From Coprobacter fastidiosus (GTDB lineage: Bacteria > Bacteroidota > Bacteroidia > Bacteroidales > Coprobacteraceae), in NCBI RefSeq assembly GCF_030296935.1, contig NZ_AP028032.1, forward strand, positions 1,736,001-1,800,000: DNA of 64,000 nucleotides, written 5' to 3'. A program made the position numbers and the translations under genes. Below the pieces are notes generated by a model. That model was not told the origin of the DNA. It saw nothing but the letters and a program-made list of their open reading frames with translations, and made no database searches. This document shows, piece by piece, positions 36,847 through 46,246 of this stretch. Each line of letters starts with the position of its first letter. Position 1 is the stretch's first letter.

Positions 36847-38517
36847 ATGAAAGAACGCATCAAATCATTTTCCCGACAAATATCCGGCACTATAAAAAAC
36901 AATACGGCAGAGATAACAATCTCGATTCTCTGTTTTGTATCTGCATCTCTCATTCGGGAAAATGTAATTACGACAAACAAATTGTATCCTTTTGTTTTTC
37001 CTCTGTTCTTTGTCCTTTCTTATCTTTTAAATAAATGGTTTTCACAAGGGACATGGAGAATCTTATATTATATCTCGCCATTATTGGTATTTCCTTTTTT
37101 CTGTATAGATGTTTCTGATTGGGTTTTCTCCATAGAATATTCCGTTGCACTTACCATCGCAGCTCTTATGCTCCTCATCCGAAACTGGATTTCCGACAAT
37201 AAATCTTTTACGTTCCAGGCAACTTGCTATTTTACCCATCTGCTTCAAGCGGCTCTCCTAAGCGGATGCGCATACTTCTTATTAATCGGCATTTATTACT
37301 CCGTCACTTACATCTTCAATATATTTCCCCAAAGCGAGTATAACGTTTCTTCCTATTTATCTATGATATGTTTCATTATAGGAATGCCCTGCCTATTTTT
37401 AACATTCAATAACCGACAAGAAACCTTATCGACTCAAGAAAAAAAATCTGCTCTGGAAATACTTACAAATTATATACTATCTCCTGCGATACTCATATAC
37501 ACGATCATACTATACATATATTTTACGACTATTTTCTTTTCGTGGAGCTTACCTAAAGGCGGAATTGCATATATAGTATTCGCTTTTACGCTAATTACGG
37601 TATTGGCAAAGGCCTTGCAACCATTTTTACACAAACAAATATACAACTGGTATTACAGACATTACAGTCTGATCTCTATCCCAGCCCAGCTCATGTTTTG
37701 GATAGGAGTACTATATCGGGTTCAACAATACGGATTTACGACAGCACGAGTTTATCTGGTTATCTGTGGATCTATTATGTCGATAACACTACTTTTATTC
37801 TTATCAAGCAAAACCAGCCGGTACTTATACGTTACAGCTCTGTCTATCATACTACTCGCAAGTTTCACTTATATTCCGGGAATAACAGCTAAAAACATCG
37901 GTATAGAATCCCAACAGAAGAGAGTAAGTGTTTTATCTCGGAACTTAGACCTTTTAGGAGAAAATGGAAAATTAAAAAATATATCGGAAACAAATAGCGA
38001 CAGTCTGCTGTACGACCCGCAATACACACAACTATACGAAGCTTTTTTATACGTACAACACGAAAAAGGAAAAGATTTCGTACAGAAAAAATACGGTACG
38101 AATTTACTTCCTGAACCACAAGAAAGATATAAGGACTCTGCCTATGATTTCGTTTCATTGCCTCTACTCGATGGAAAAACAAAAAAAATAGATATCAGTA
38201 TGTATCGATCTCTGTACCCGATAAATCTAAGTGACAGTTGCGAAGATATCAGCGTCGATACTTCCGGGAAAAAATTACTGATCAAAGACAAAAATGACGT
38301 TTTACTAAATATCAGTTTCGAGGAATTGCAAACATCGTTACTTCAAAAATCAGGACTTACAAAAAATTCCACAAAAAAGAGATTCTTACAGCAAGAAAAT
38401 ATACTCACAAATTACGAAACTGATTCTTTATACATATCTTTCGGACGAATAATATTCGATATGAAAACTGATCTGACAATAAGCGACCTGCAAATAGATT
38501 ATATTCTCCGAAAATAG
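36847..38517 (+). CDS. DUF4153 multi-pass membrane protein
   Basis: 556 residues: about ten transmembrane helices in the first 360 residues (ITISILCFVSASLIR, HLLQAALLSGCAYFLLIGIYYSV, YIVFAFTLITVLAKALQPFLHK and others) followed by a soluble C-terminal domain of about 190 residues. The pattern is DUF4153, widespread in Bacteroidales and without known function. Apparently monocistronic. Confidence 0.78.
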   Translation: MKERIKSFSRQISGTIKNNTAEITISILCFVSASLIRENVITTNKLYPFVFPLFFVLSYLLNKWFSQGTWRILYYISPLLVFPFFCIDVSDWVFSIEYSVALTIAALMLLIRNWISDNKSFTFQATCYFTHLLQAALLSGCAYFLLIGIYYSVTYIFNIFPQSEYNVSSYLSMICFIIGMPCLFLTFNNRQETLSTQEKKSALEILTNYILSPAILIYTIILYIYFTTIFFSWSLPKGGIAYIVFAFTLITVLAKALQPFLHKQIYNWYYRHYSLISIPAQLMFWIGVLYRVQQYGFTTARVYLVICGSIMSITLLLFLSSKTSRYLYVTALSIILLASFTYIPGITAKNIGIESQQKRVSVLSRNLDLLGENGKLKNISETNSDSLLYDPQYTQLYEAFLYVQHEKGKDFVQKKYGTNLLPEPQERYKDSAYDFVSLPLLDGKTKKIDISMYRSLYPINLSDSCEDISVDTSGKKLLIKDKNDVLLNISFEELQTSLLQKSGLTKNSTKKRFLQQENILTNYETDSLYISFGRIIFDMKTDLTISDLQIDYILRK

Positions 38518-38530
38518 AATATAACCACTC

Positions 38531-38550
38531 TTAAAGCCTGTCTAAACTTT
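38531..38550 (+). repeat. Dispersed AGCCTRTYT repeat, copy at 38531
   Basis: TTAAAGCCTGTCTAAACTTT matches the terminal repeats of the 21643-21775 element; the similarity continues a further 20 bases (GAT-A---TTTGAGAG shared with 21668-21682). Confidence 0.5.
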
Positions 38551-38979
38551 TTTCGGATAACATTTGAGAGAAATCCACATGAATAGTAAGTTTCCCTCTT
38601 AAAAGGAAACTGTACCAATAACCGACAACATCGTTACAAAGTGGAAGAAATTCCTCAAAAAATTTATTGCTCGAAAACAAAATAATTACAATATTCTCTC
38701 CAAAACCCATTCATTTATCAAAAACGAACATAAAACATTCATTTAAATATCAATTTGTCATAATAATATTTATCAATAAAACAATATGAGTATATTATTG
38801 GCATATCATTATACATCTTATTATTTTTGAAGTGTTCTATGGTTAATACAGGAAGCGTCATCCGGGAATATCAAATACAATGTAAAAGATATAACATACA
38901 TCCCCCATATATCTTTCACTTGTCAAGATACCGGATCTCGCTTATTTTCCCTACAAAAGGCCATATAATTAACATTATA

Positions 38980-39017
38980 GGAGGCCAATGATAACCTCCG
39001 CATAGAGGCGTCTATGC
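38980..39017. repeat. Two tandem short hairpins
   Basis: GGAGG/CCTCC (38980-38984 with 38995-38999) and GCATAGA/TCTATGC (39000-39006 with 39011-39017) stand back to back just outside the nuo-atp terminator. They could be a second terminator or a small structured RNA. Confidence 0.4.
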
Positions 39018-39036
39018 CTCAAAATCCTTTCTGCAT

Positions 39037-39078
39037 AAAAAACGCTTCCGATAAGAGATTACCGGAAGCGTTTATTTT
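39037..39078 (-). terminator. Terminator of the nuo-atp block
   Basis: AAACGCTTCCG (39040-39050) pairs with CGGAAGCGTTT (39063-39073); the A-run on the left gives a U-tract for minus-strand transcripts ending after nuoN. Confidence 0.82.
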
Positions 39079-39098
39079 ATAAAGTATTATTTTCAGTA

Positions 39099-40529
39099 TC
39101 AAAAGCCGAATAGCCCATGGCTATACTCAAATATTTGATCATATATTCCGCTGATCAAACCGATCACAACAATACCCAATACGCAAAGTGATATACTCAA
39201 ACGAGAAGCATTATCGGAACGGAAATTCTCAACTACACATTCATCTTGTTTGATAAACATGGCCTTAACCACCAATAAATAATAGTATAATGAAATAACC
39301 GTATTAATAAGAGCTATCAATACAAGAATATAAAAACCTTGTTCGGCTGCGGCATAAAAGATAAAGAACTTGCTGAAAAAACCGGCAAAAGGAGGAATAC
39401 CAGCTAATGAGAACATAGCCAGCATCATCGCAATACTTAGTTTAGGATTAGTCTTATAAAGGCCATTATAATCATCCATATTTACTTTTCCCGTCCGATT
39501 TTCAATAACCGATATCACTCCGAAAGCAGCAAGATTGGAGAAGATATAGACCAATACATAATAACTCAGCGATGTTAAGCCTAAACCTGTATTCGATATA
39601 ACGCCCAACATAATATAACCGGCTTGCGAAATAGAAGAAAAAGCAAGAAATCTTTTCAGATTTTGTTGACGAATCGCAAACAAGTTACCTATTGTAATCG
39701 TGAGAATAATCAATGCATATAAAATACCCTGCCAAATACATTCGACAGAACCAAATACTTTATACAATATCATCATAAAGGTAAAAGCTGCAGCTCCCTT
39801 AGAGATAACAGACAGATAAGCAGTTACCGAAGTCGGCGCTCCTTGATAAACATCTGCCGTCCATAAATGGAAAGGAACTAAAGACAGCTTGAATCCCAAT
39901 CCGGCAATAAAAAAGACTAACCCTACGATGAGCAAAGGCGACACACCGAGCATATAACTCAAATCATCAAAATAAAGAGTCCCCCCTATTCCATACAAAT
40001 AAGAAATACCCAATAGCATCAAAGCAGATGAAAATACGGCAATAAATACATATTTAGCGGCGGCTTCATGAGAATCATGTTTGTATTTTTCCATAGCGAC
40101 CAAAGCAGTGATAGGCAAAGAAGCTGTTTCGAGTCCGAGAAAAAACAATAAAAAGTTTCCCGAAGAAGTCATTAAATACATACCCAAAAGCGTAATAAGC
40201 GTCAACACATAATATTCTCCGCGACGAATTATCACATCTTCGTTTTTAATCCAAGACGAAGCCTGTATCAAAACGAGTAATGTTCCGATATTGAGTATGG
40301 TCTTAATTACCGATGTAGCCGGTCCCGACTGATACATGCCACCGAAAAGAGACACTTGTTCTCCCGGAACAATCGTAAATATTGTATGCGCTAATAATAA
40401 AACACAAGCTGTCGCAGAAAAGCATTTCAAGCTTTTAACCGACCCGAATGTATCATATAAAAACAGGAGTACGATAACTACCAATAATGATAGCTCATCC
40501 CGCATTCCTAAAAAATTTGAATAATCCAT
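39099..40529 (-). CDS. nuoN: NADH-quinone oxidoreductase subunit N
   Basis: 476 residues, about 14 transmembrane helices. An antiporter-like proton-pumping subunit of the complex I membrane arm; the conserved Glu134 (GLETASLPI) of the pumping channel and the lysine-bearing broken-helix regions are present. Last gene of the nuo-atp block, 10 bases after nuoM, followed by the terminator. Confidence 0.94.
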   Translation of the reverse strand: MDYSNFLGMRDELSLLVVIVLLFLYDTFGSVKSLKCFSATACVLLLAHTIFTIVPGEQVSLFGGMYQSGPATSVIKTILNIGTLLVLIQASSWIKNEDVIIRRGEYYVLTLITLLGMYLMTSSGNFLLFFLGLETASLPITALVAMEKYKHDSHEAAAKYVFIAVFSSALMLLGISYLYGIGGTLYFDDLSYMLGVSPLLIVGLVFFIAGLGFKLSLVPFHLWTADVYQGAPTSVTAYLSVISKGAAAFTFMMILYKVFGSVECIWQGILYALIILTITIGNLFAIRQQNLKRFLAFSSISQAGYIMLGVISNTGLGLTSLSYYVLVYIFSNLAAFGVISVIENRTGKVNMDDYNGLYKTNPKLSIAMMLAMFSLAGIPPFAGFFSKFFIFYAAAEQGFYILVLIALINTVISLYYYLLVVKAMFIKQDECVVENFRSDNASRLSISLCVLGIVVIGLISGIYDQIFEYSHGLFGF

Positions 40530-40539
40530 ACTCTTTCTA

Positions 40540-42039
40540 TTAGATATATTGTAAAATGCGTTGACTAATTACTTCCATACTATTGCTGATCATATTAGAT
40601 ACCCAAGAAGGAGCGATACCTAAAGCAGCAACCGAAACGATCAAAGATATTGCCGAAAGCCGTTCGAACCAAGTTGCATCGGTAAGAGACAAATGATGTT
40701 CATTCTCGACTTTACCATAAAGCAGTTTTCCTACTACTCGAAGGATATATACAGCCGTAATTACAATGGAGGTACAAGCAATGATAGTAAAGGCTCTATG
40801 GAAAGTATCCGTCCATTGGAAAGCTCCGACAAATACTGTCATTTCTGCAACAAAACCACTTAATCCCGGAAGTCCTAAAGAAGCAAAACCGGCAATTACA
40901 TAACAAGTCGAAAGGAATGGCATAATTTTCATAAGACCGCCCATCTCCCGAATATCCCGAGTATGCGTACGACCGTAAATCATACCGATCAACGCAAAGA
41001 AAAGGGCCGTCATCAAACCATGAGACAACATTTGCAATACAGCTCCGGTCATAGCTGTAGTATTCCACATTAGCAATGCAAACAGCACCAAACCGCAGTG
41101 ACTTACAGAAGAATACGCATTGATATATTTCAAGTCTTTTTGTACACAAGCACTAAATGCTCCGTAAACAACACTGATACCGGTTAAAATCAAAAATATC
41201 CAAGAAAGTTCTTGTGTTGCCTGAGGCATCAAGTACATCGCTACCCTAAAACATCCGTATCCTCCAAGCTTCATCAACACACCGGCATGCAACATAGAAA
41301 CCGCCGTCGGAGCAGAAGCATGACCATCAGGAGACCATGTATGGAACGGGAACATCGCTCCTAACACTCCGAAACCGATAAATGTCAAAGGGAAGAAAAG
41401 ATACTGGGCACTCATCGGAATCGCATTATTTTTTGCAATTTCCAATATATTCATAGTCAAATGTCCATCGGCTGAGGAATGAAAATAAATACCCAATATA
41501 CCGACAAGCAATAACGCAGATCCTCCCATAAGCATCAAGGTCAGCTTCATTGCCGCATAATTCTTATTACCGCTTCCCCAAACTCCGATCAATAGGTACA
41601 TCGGAATCAAAGCGATCTCATAGAACATAAACATCGTAAACAAGTTAATAGAAATGAAGAACCCGAATACTCCGATCGATAACAGTATAAGCCAAAGGAA
41701 AAATTCTTTTGGTAGAGGATCTATTTTCCAAGAAGCAAAGACCCCTGCAAAAACAATAATTGCAGAAAGCAAAATCATCGCCACCGAAACGCCATCGACA
41801 CCCACCGCATAATGGATATTCAGAGGCGCATACCAGACGGTATCGGCAAGAAACAGCATCTCCGCTGTATTTCCAGCAGAACGCTCACACAAATAGAGCG
41901 CAACTAAACCTATTGCTAATAATAATTGAATGGCTGAACCCGTTACGGCTACCAATCGTATCTGTTTCATCTCTTTCGACAAGGCCAACCCGACCATCAT
42001 CAAAAGAGGAATAAGCACAAATAAAGATAAAAAATTCAT
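40540..42039 (-). CDS. nuoM: NADH-quinone oxidoreductase subunit M
   Basis: 499 residues, about 14 transmembrane helices; Glu141 in FYEIALIPMYLLIG is the conserved channel glutamate of NuoM, and the HTWSPDGHASAPTAVSMLHAGVLMKLGGYG block is characteristic. A proton-pumping subunit of the complex I membrane arm, between nuoL and nuoN. Confidence 0.95.
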   Translation of the reverse strand: MNFLSLFVLIPLLMMVGLALSKEMKQIRLVAVTGSAIQLLLAIGLVALYLCERSAGNTAEMLFLADTVWYAPLNIHYAVGVDGVSVAMILLSAIIVFAGVFASWKIDPLPKEFFLWLILLSIGVFGFFISINLFTMFMFYEIALIPMYLLIGVWGSGNKNYAAMKLTLMLMGGSALLLVGILGIYFHSSADGHLTMNILEIAKNNAIPMSAQYLFFPLTFIGFGVLGAMFPFHTWSPDGHASAPTAVSMLHAGVLMKLGGYGCFRVAMYLMPQATQELSWIFLILTGISVVYGAFSACVQKDLKYINAYSSVSHCGLVLFALLMWNTTAMTGAVLQMLSHGLMTALFFALIGMIYGRTHTRDIREMGGLMKIMPFLSTCYVIAGFASLGLPGLSGFVAEMTVFVGAFQWTDTFHRAFTIIACTSIVITAVYILRVVGKLLYGKVENEHHLSLTDATWFERLSAISLIVSVAALGIAPSWVSNMISNSMEVISQRILQYI

Positions 42040-42074
42040 AGTAATTCTTTTTATAAATATCTTTCAACCATTCT

Positions 42075-43970
42075 TTACAAGCATATAACAGCTATAATGG
42101 CAATGATCATAGCACCTAAAATAAATACCAACGCATAAGATTGCAAACGTCCCGACTGTAACCCGCGAATATGATAGGATGTTGTCTGTGTTATCCATGC
42201 CAACATATTCATACTTCCATCAATAACATGACGGTCGAACCAAGCAATCGGAGAACAAATGCCATTGAAAATAATCTTATGGGTAATAAACTGGTAAACC
42301 TCATCAATATAGAAACGATGATATGCCCATTTATATAAACCGCTCATCGAAGCTGCCATACGGGCAGGTTTATCATTCGGATTCTTATACAACCAAGTTG
42401 CCAATGCTATCCCGACGATAGCGATAATGACACTGGTCACGGCAACCGACATTTCGATATGAATATGGTACGGCAGACCGTCACTTGTCACAAACTCTCC
42501 GAAAGGAATAAATCCTGCGACACATGTCACCAGTGCTAAAAATATCAAAGGTATGGACATAACTTTCGGAGCTTCATGAGGTGTATGCTCATGTTCAGCT
42601 TCTTTTCCCCAGAAAATGTTATAATATAAACGGAACATATAAAATGCGGTAAGACCGGCAACCACAGCCATCCATACTCCCCAGAAAGTGCTCTTTTCGA
42701 ACACAGCCGCCAAGATCTCGTCTTTACTGAAGAATCCAGAGAACGGAGGAATTCCGGCAATAGCCAAACATGCGATTAGGAAAGTTATATGAGTTATCGG
42801 CATATATTTACGAAGTCCGCCCATATGAGACATTTCATTCGAATGAACGGCATGTATAATAGCTCCTGCTCCCAAGAAAAGTAAAGCCTTAAACATGGCA
42901 TGAGTAAACAAATGGAACATTGATGCCATATAACCTAAACCGGCCGCCTCACTGGCAACACCTAAAGAAACCATCATAAATGCGATCTGAGAAATAGTAG
43001 AAAACGCCAAAACCCGTTTTATATCAGTCTGTACACATGCTACAACAGCAGCATATAATGCAGTAAATGCCCCGATATAGGTTATCAGATCAAGAACTTC
43101 AGGTGTCATACAATAAACCGGGAATAACCGGGCAACCAGATAAACTCCGGCAACAACCATCGTTGCGGCATGGATCAATGCAGAAACCGGAGTCGGACCT
43201 TCCATTGCATCAGGTAACCATATATGCAAAGGAAACATTGCTGATTTTCCGGCACCACCCATAAAGATAAGAGCCATTGCCCAAGATGCTATCGAGAAAC
43301 CGAGGAATGTTTTACCTCCCGTAGAAGAAAGAATAGAGACACTGCCATCGGTCAAAGTTTTAAAATCGAATGTTTCGGTATAGAACGAAAGGATCAAAAT
43401 ACCAACCAAGAATCCGAGATCCGCAAATCGAGTTACGATAAATGCTTTCTTAGATGCAGAAACCGCTGACGCTTTTGTATAATAGAATCCGATCAGCAAG
43501 TAAGAAGAAGCACCCACCAACTCCCAGAAAATATACATTTGAAAAATATTGGTCGCCACAACCAGACCTAACATCGAAAAGCTGAATAGCGACAAGAACG
43601 CAAAATAGCGTTGAAACCCAACCTCTCCATGCATATAGCCGATACTGTATAAATGTACCATAAGAGATACTGTGGTTATCACGACCAACATCATTACAGA
43701 AATAGGATCAAGCAATATTCCCAAACTGATATGCAAATGTTCTGTAAAATGTAACCACTCGATATTGAAAGGTATCAATGTCTGATACACTCCGTCCACA
43801 CGTGGTAAAGTAAAATACTGAAAAGCGACCGTATAAGCCAATGCCGTCACGATAAATAATCCGGTAGTTCCCAATAAACCGGCAGTACGGTGCGACATCT
43901 TATGCCCGCAAAGCCCTAATAACAGGAACATAAAGAGCGGTAACAAAAGTATAATCAATGAATATTCCAT
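42075..43970 (-). CDS. nuoL: NADH-quinone oxidoreductase subunit L
   Basis: 631 residues: 14-15 antiporter-type helices followed by the long lateral helix and terminal anchor expected of NuoL. Glu150 (FWELVGASSYLLIGF) and the HIWLPDAMEGPTPVSALIHAATMV block are conserved. It is the distal proton-pumping subunit of the complex. Confidence 0.95.
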   Translation of the reverse strand: MEYSLIILLLPLFMFLLLGLCGHKMSHRTAGLLGTTGLFIVTALAYTVAFQYFTLPRVDGVYQTLIPFNIEWLHFTEHLHISLGILLDPISVMMLVVITTVSLMVHLYSIGYMHGEVGFQRYFAFLSLFSFSMLGLVVATNIFQMYIFWELVGASSYLLIGFYYTKASAVSASKKAFIVTRFADLGFLVGILILSFYTETFDFKTLTDGSVSILSSTGGKTFLGFSIASWAMALIFMGGAGKSAMFPLHIWLPDAMEGPTPVSALIHAATMVVAGVYLVARLFPVYCMTPEVLDLITYIGAFTALYAAVVACVQTDIKRVLAFSTISQIAFMMVSLGVASEAAGLGYMASMFHLFTHAMFKALLFLGAGAIIHAVHSNEMSHMGGLRKYMPITHITFLIACLAIAGIPPFSGFFSKDEILAAVFEKSTFWGVWMAVVAGLTAFYMFRLYYNIFWGKEAEHEHTPHEAPKVMSIPLIFLALVTCVAGFIPFGEFVTSDGLPYHIHIEMSVAVTSVIIAIVGIALATWLYKNPNDKPARMAASMSGLYKWAYHRFYIDEVYQFITHKIIFNGICSPIAWFDRHVIDGSMNMLAWITQTTSYHIRGLQSGRLQSYALVFILGAMIIAIIAVICL

Positions 43971-43992
43971 AATTCGTTGTTTAAAGCAATGA

Positions 43993-44304
43993 TCAATATT
44001 TCATCTTATCCAGATTACCCACCTGAATATTCCGAATATTACGGTAAATATTTATAATAATCGCAATTGCTATTGCAGTCTCAGCAGCAGCAATTCCCAC
44101 GGCAAAAAGGGTAAAGAAAAATCCTTCTAACTGCTGAGGGAAAAGATATCGGTTAAACACCACAAAATTTATATCTACCGAGTTGAGCATCAGCTCCAGC
44201 GAAATAAGTATTGCCAGCATATTTCTACGGGTAATAAAACCGTAAACTCCGGCAAAAAACATGACGGTACTCACCATCAGATAACCAATCATAGGGATTT
44301 CCAT
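43993..44304 (-). CDS. nuoK: NADH-quinone oxidoreductase subunit K
   Basis: 103 residues with three transmembrane helices; the conserved glutamates of the SLELMLNSVDINFVVF and AAAETAIAIAI helices are present. The ATG at 44304 is chosen: it lies 5 bases after the nuoJ stop and gives the usual length of about 100 residues, whereas the longer frame (to 44349) overlaps nuoJ. Confidence 0.93.
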   Translation of the reverse strand: MEIPMIGYLMVSTVMFFAGVYGFITRRNMLAILISLELMLNSVDINFVVFNRYLFPQQLEGFFFTLFAVGIAAAETAIAIAIIINIYRNIRNIQVGNLDKMKY

Positions 44305-44309
44305 ACATT

Positions 44310-44822
44310 TTATCTTTTTCGGGCAATCATAATGCCGCCGATTATACAAGCTAATAATAACACACTGATTACCTCAAAAGGTAATATATACTGGTACTTT
44401 TCCATCCCCATAAGAGCATGTCCGACTGTTTTCATGTCCAGCTCCGAAAAACTCTGAAAACTAGACGGTGTAAAAACTTGCGTAATCAATGCATAACCGC
44501 AAACCACTGCTCCGACGACAGATGCCAAAATTCCCCAAAATTTTTTCTTGCTGGTCAATTTCTCAGCCTTTTCTCCCAAACCGCTGGTCAATAAAATTGA
44601 GAAGACAAACAGAACGACAATCCCTCCTGCATAAATAGCAATTTGCACTGCACCGAGGAAGTGATAATCGAGCTGAAAATAGAGACCGGCAGTAGCAAAC
44701 AACACAAAAAGAAGATATGTCGCTGCCCGTAAAATACGACGGGTAGTCACCGTAAGAACAGAAAATATGACAATAACCGCCGCAAGCAAATAAAAGATAA
44801 CCTGATTCGCTATTTGTTCCAT
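44310..44822 (-). CDS. nuoJ: NADH-quinone oxidoreductase subunit J
   Basis: 170 residues with five transmembrane helices; AIYAGGIVVLFVFSILL is the conserved pi-bulge helix (TM3) of NuoJ, which links quinone chemistry to the pumping arm. Between nuoI (6-base gap) and nuoK. Confidence 0.93.
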   Translation of the reverse strand: MEQIANQVIFYLLAAVIVIFSVLTVTTRRILRAATYLLFVLFATAGLYFQLDYHFLGAVQIAIYAGGIVVLFVFSILLTSGLGEKAEKLTSKKKFWGILASVVGAVVCGYALITQVFTPSSFQSFSELDMKTVGHALMGMEKYQYILPFEVISVLLLACIIGGIMIARKR

Positions 44823-44828
44823 AATAAA

Positions 44829-45299
44829 TTATTTGTTTTCTACAGTTGCTTCTGTAGTATGATTAAGTTGTTTTACCAATTTTTCACGGGTAAAGACAGC
44901 ATGTTCAAAATCCGGAACAAACTCCAATGCATCGTGAGGACAAGTTATTACACATAATTGGCAGAAAGTACAACTACCCAAATCATACATATATTTATCT
45001 AACACTCGTTTCGTTTTTCCGTCTTCCGTTGTAATCTTAGAAGAAAGGACCTTGATAGTTCCATTCGGACAATTCATTTGACAGATACCGCAGGCAATAC
45101 ATTTGTTATGCCCGTTCTCATCCTCAATCAATGTCAATGTTCCCCTGAAACGATCAGCGATCTTTAAAGTCTTTCTGTTCTCAGGATATTGTTCGGTCAC
45201 TTTCGGGGTTACAAATTCCTTTCCCGTTACTTTCATCCCGACCAATAAGCTCCACAAGCCTTTCCAGAAAGAAGTGATGTAATTTTTAAAACTTTCCAT
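44829..45299 (-). CDS. nuoI: NADH-quinone oxidoreductase subunit I (2[4Fe-4S])
   Basis: 156 residues with two ferredoxin clusters: Cys67/70/73/77 (CIACGICQMNCP) and Cys110/113/116/120 (CTFCQLCVITCP), which carry electrons from the peripheral arm towards NuoB. It restarts the nuo series after the eight atp genes; the gap to atpG is 57 bases and holds no promoter or terminator that I can recognise, which supports read-through. Confidence 0.95.
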   Translation of the reverse strand: MESFKNYITSFWKGLWSLLVGMKVTGKEFVTPKVTEQYPENRKTLKIADRFRGTLTLIEDENGHNKCIACGICQMNCPNGTIKVLSSKITTEDGKTKRVLDKYMYDLGSCTFCQLCVITCPHDALEFVPDFEHAVFTREKLVKQLNHTTEATVENK

Positions 45300-45356
45300 T
45301 TCTACGTTTTCGCAACTATATTTTTGAATCTTATTTTTCTTTTATTTGTGTGTTAC

Positions 45357-46241
45357 TTATTCTGTGTCTTTGACTGTTCCACCCAAAATATCGAGCAATT
45401 CGGTTGTGATTCCCTGCTGACGCAATTTATTATACTCAAGTTGTAAATCCTCTAACAGATTCTTGGCATTATCACTCGCCATTTGCATTGCCATAATACG
45501 AGCCCCCTGTTCCGAAGTCCGACTCTGATAACAAGCCTCTTGCAAAGTCGAACGCACAAAAAGCGGAAGTACAAGCTCAAATATCGTAGAACGGTCAGGT
45601 TCATAAATATAAGGCGTATTCCTATGCGCTTTAGCATCAGACAAAAACTCTTCTGTACTTATCGGTAAAAGAAGACGTGTTTTCATCACCTGAGAAGCAA
45701 CACTTTTATAATATGCATATACGACCTCTATCCGATCAAACTCGTGGGCAAGAAAAGCCTCCGTCAATTCATCGGAAAACCGTTTTAAGGTATCAGGAGT
45801 ACTCTTAGAAGAAAGATACTCTACCGGACGTACCTGTATTCCCGGAGTTTTTGCAACTAAAGACTTGACTTTTTTCCCGATCGGATATACCGTTACCTCT
45901 ATCGTGGAATCTGACGATTCACGTAATATATCTATAGAATCGATAAGAGATTTGTAAAGTTGCACATTAAATGCTCCGCAAAGCCCTTCATCAGAACCGA
46001 AAATGACAAAAGCGACCCGTTGGACGGGACGTTGTTCGGTCAACGGCGATTGATAGTCACTATCGGCCCCCAGCAAATTATTAATCGTACTCTGTATCTG
46101 ATCTCTAAACGGCACGACATGCTTCAAAGCAATTTCTGCTTTCCGCAACTTTGCCGAAGAAATCATCTTCATAGCACTGGTAATCTTTTGGGAAGACTGG
46201 ACAGACCCGATTCTTCCCTTCAATTCGCGCATTGTTGACAT
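45357..46241 (-). CDS. atpG: ATP synthase F1 subunit gamma
   Basis: 294 residues. N-terminal helix MRELKGRIGSVQSSQKITSAMKMISSAKLRKAE and the C-terminal helix ending in NKLRQQGITTELLDILGG are the coiled-coil rotor shaft; the central part is the Rossmann-like domain. Last gene of the atp series, 5 bases after atpA, and followed not by an atp terminator but by nuoI. Confidence 0.95.
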   Translation of the reverse strand: MSTMRELKGRIGSVQSSQKITSAMKMISSAKLRKAEIALKHVVPFRDQIQSTINNLLGADSDYQSPLTEQRPVQRVAFVIFGSDEGLCGAFNVQLYKSLIDSIDILRESSDSTIEVTVYPIGKKVKSLVAKTPGIQVRPVEYLSSKSTPDTLKRFSDELTEAFLAHEFDRIEVVYAYYKSVASQVMKTRLLLPISTEEFLSDAKAHRNTPYIYEPDRSTIFELVLPLFVRSTLQEACYQSRTSEQGARIMAMQMASDNAKNLLEDLQLEYNKLRQQGITTELLDILGGTVKDTE

Positions 46242-46246
46242 AACTT

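Larger units (their letters stand above)
38518..39098. other. 581-base intergenic region before nuoN
   Basis: Contains a dispersed repeat copy (38531-38550) 13 bases after the DUF4153 stop, an AT-rich middle, two adjacent small hairpins (38980-39017) and the nuo-atp terminator (39037-39078). A 50-codon ATG frame at 38839-38991 exists but shows no family or start context. Confidence 0.6.

Noticed and set aside
38839-38991. A 50-codon ATG frame in the region before nuoN
   Set aside because: No family resemblance, no start context and it ends inside the first small hairpin; could be chance.
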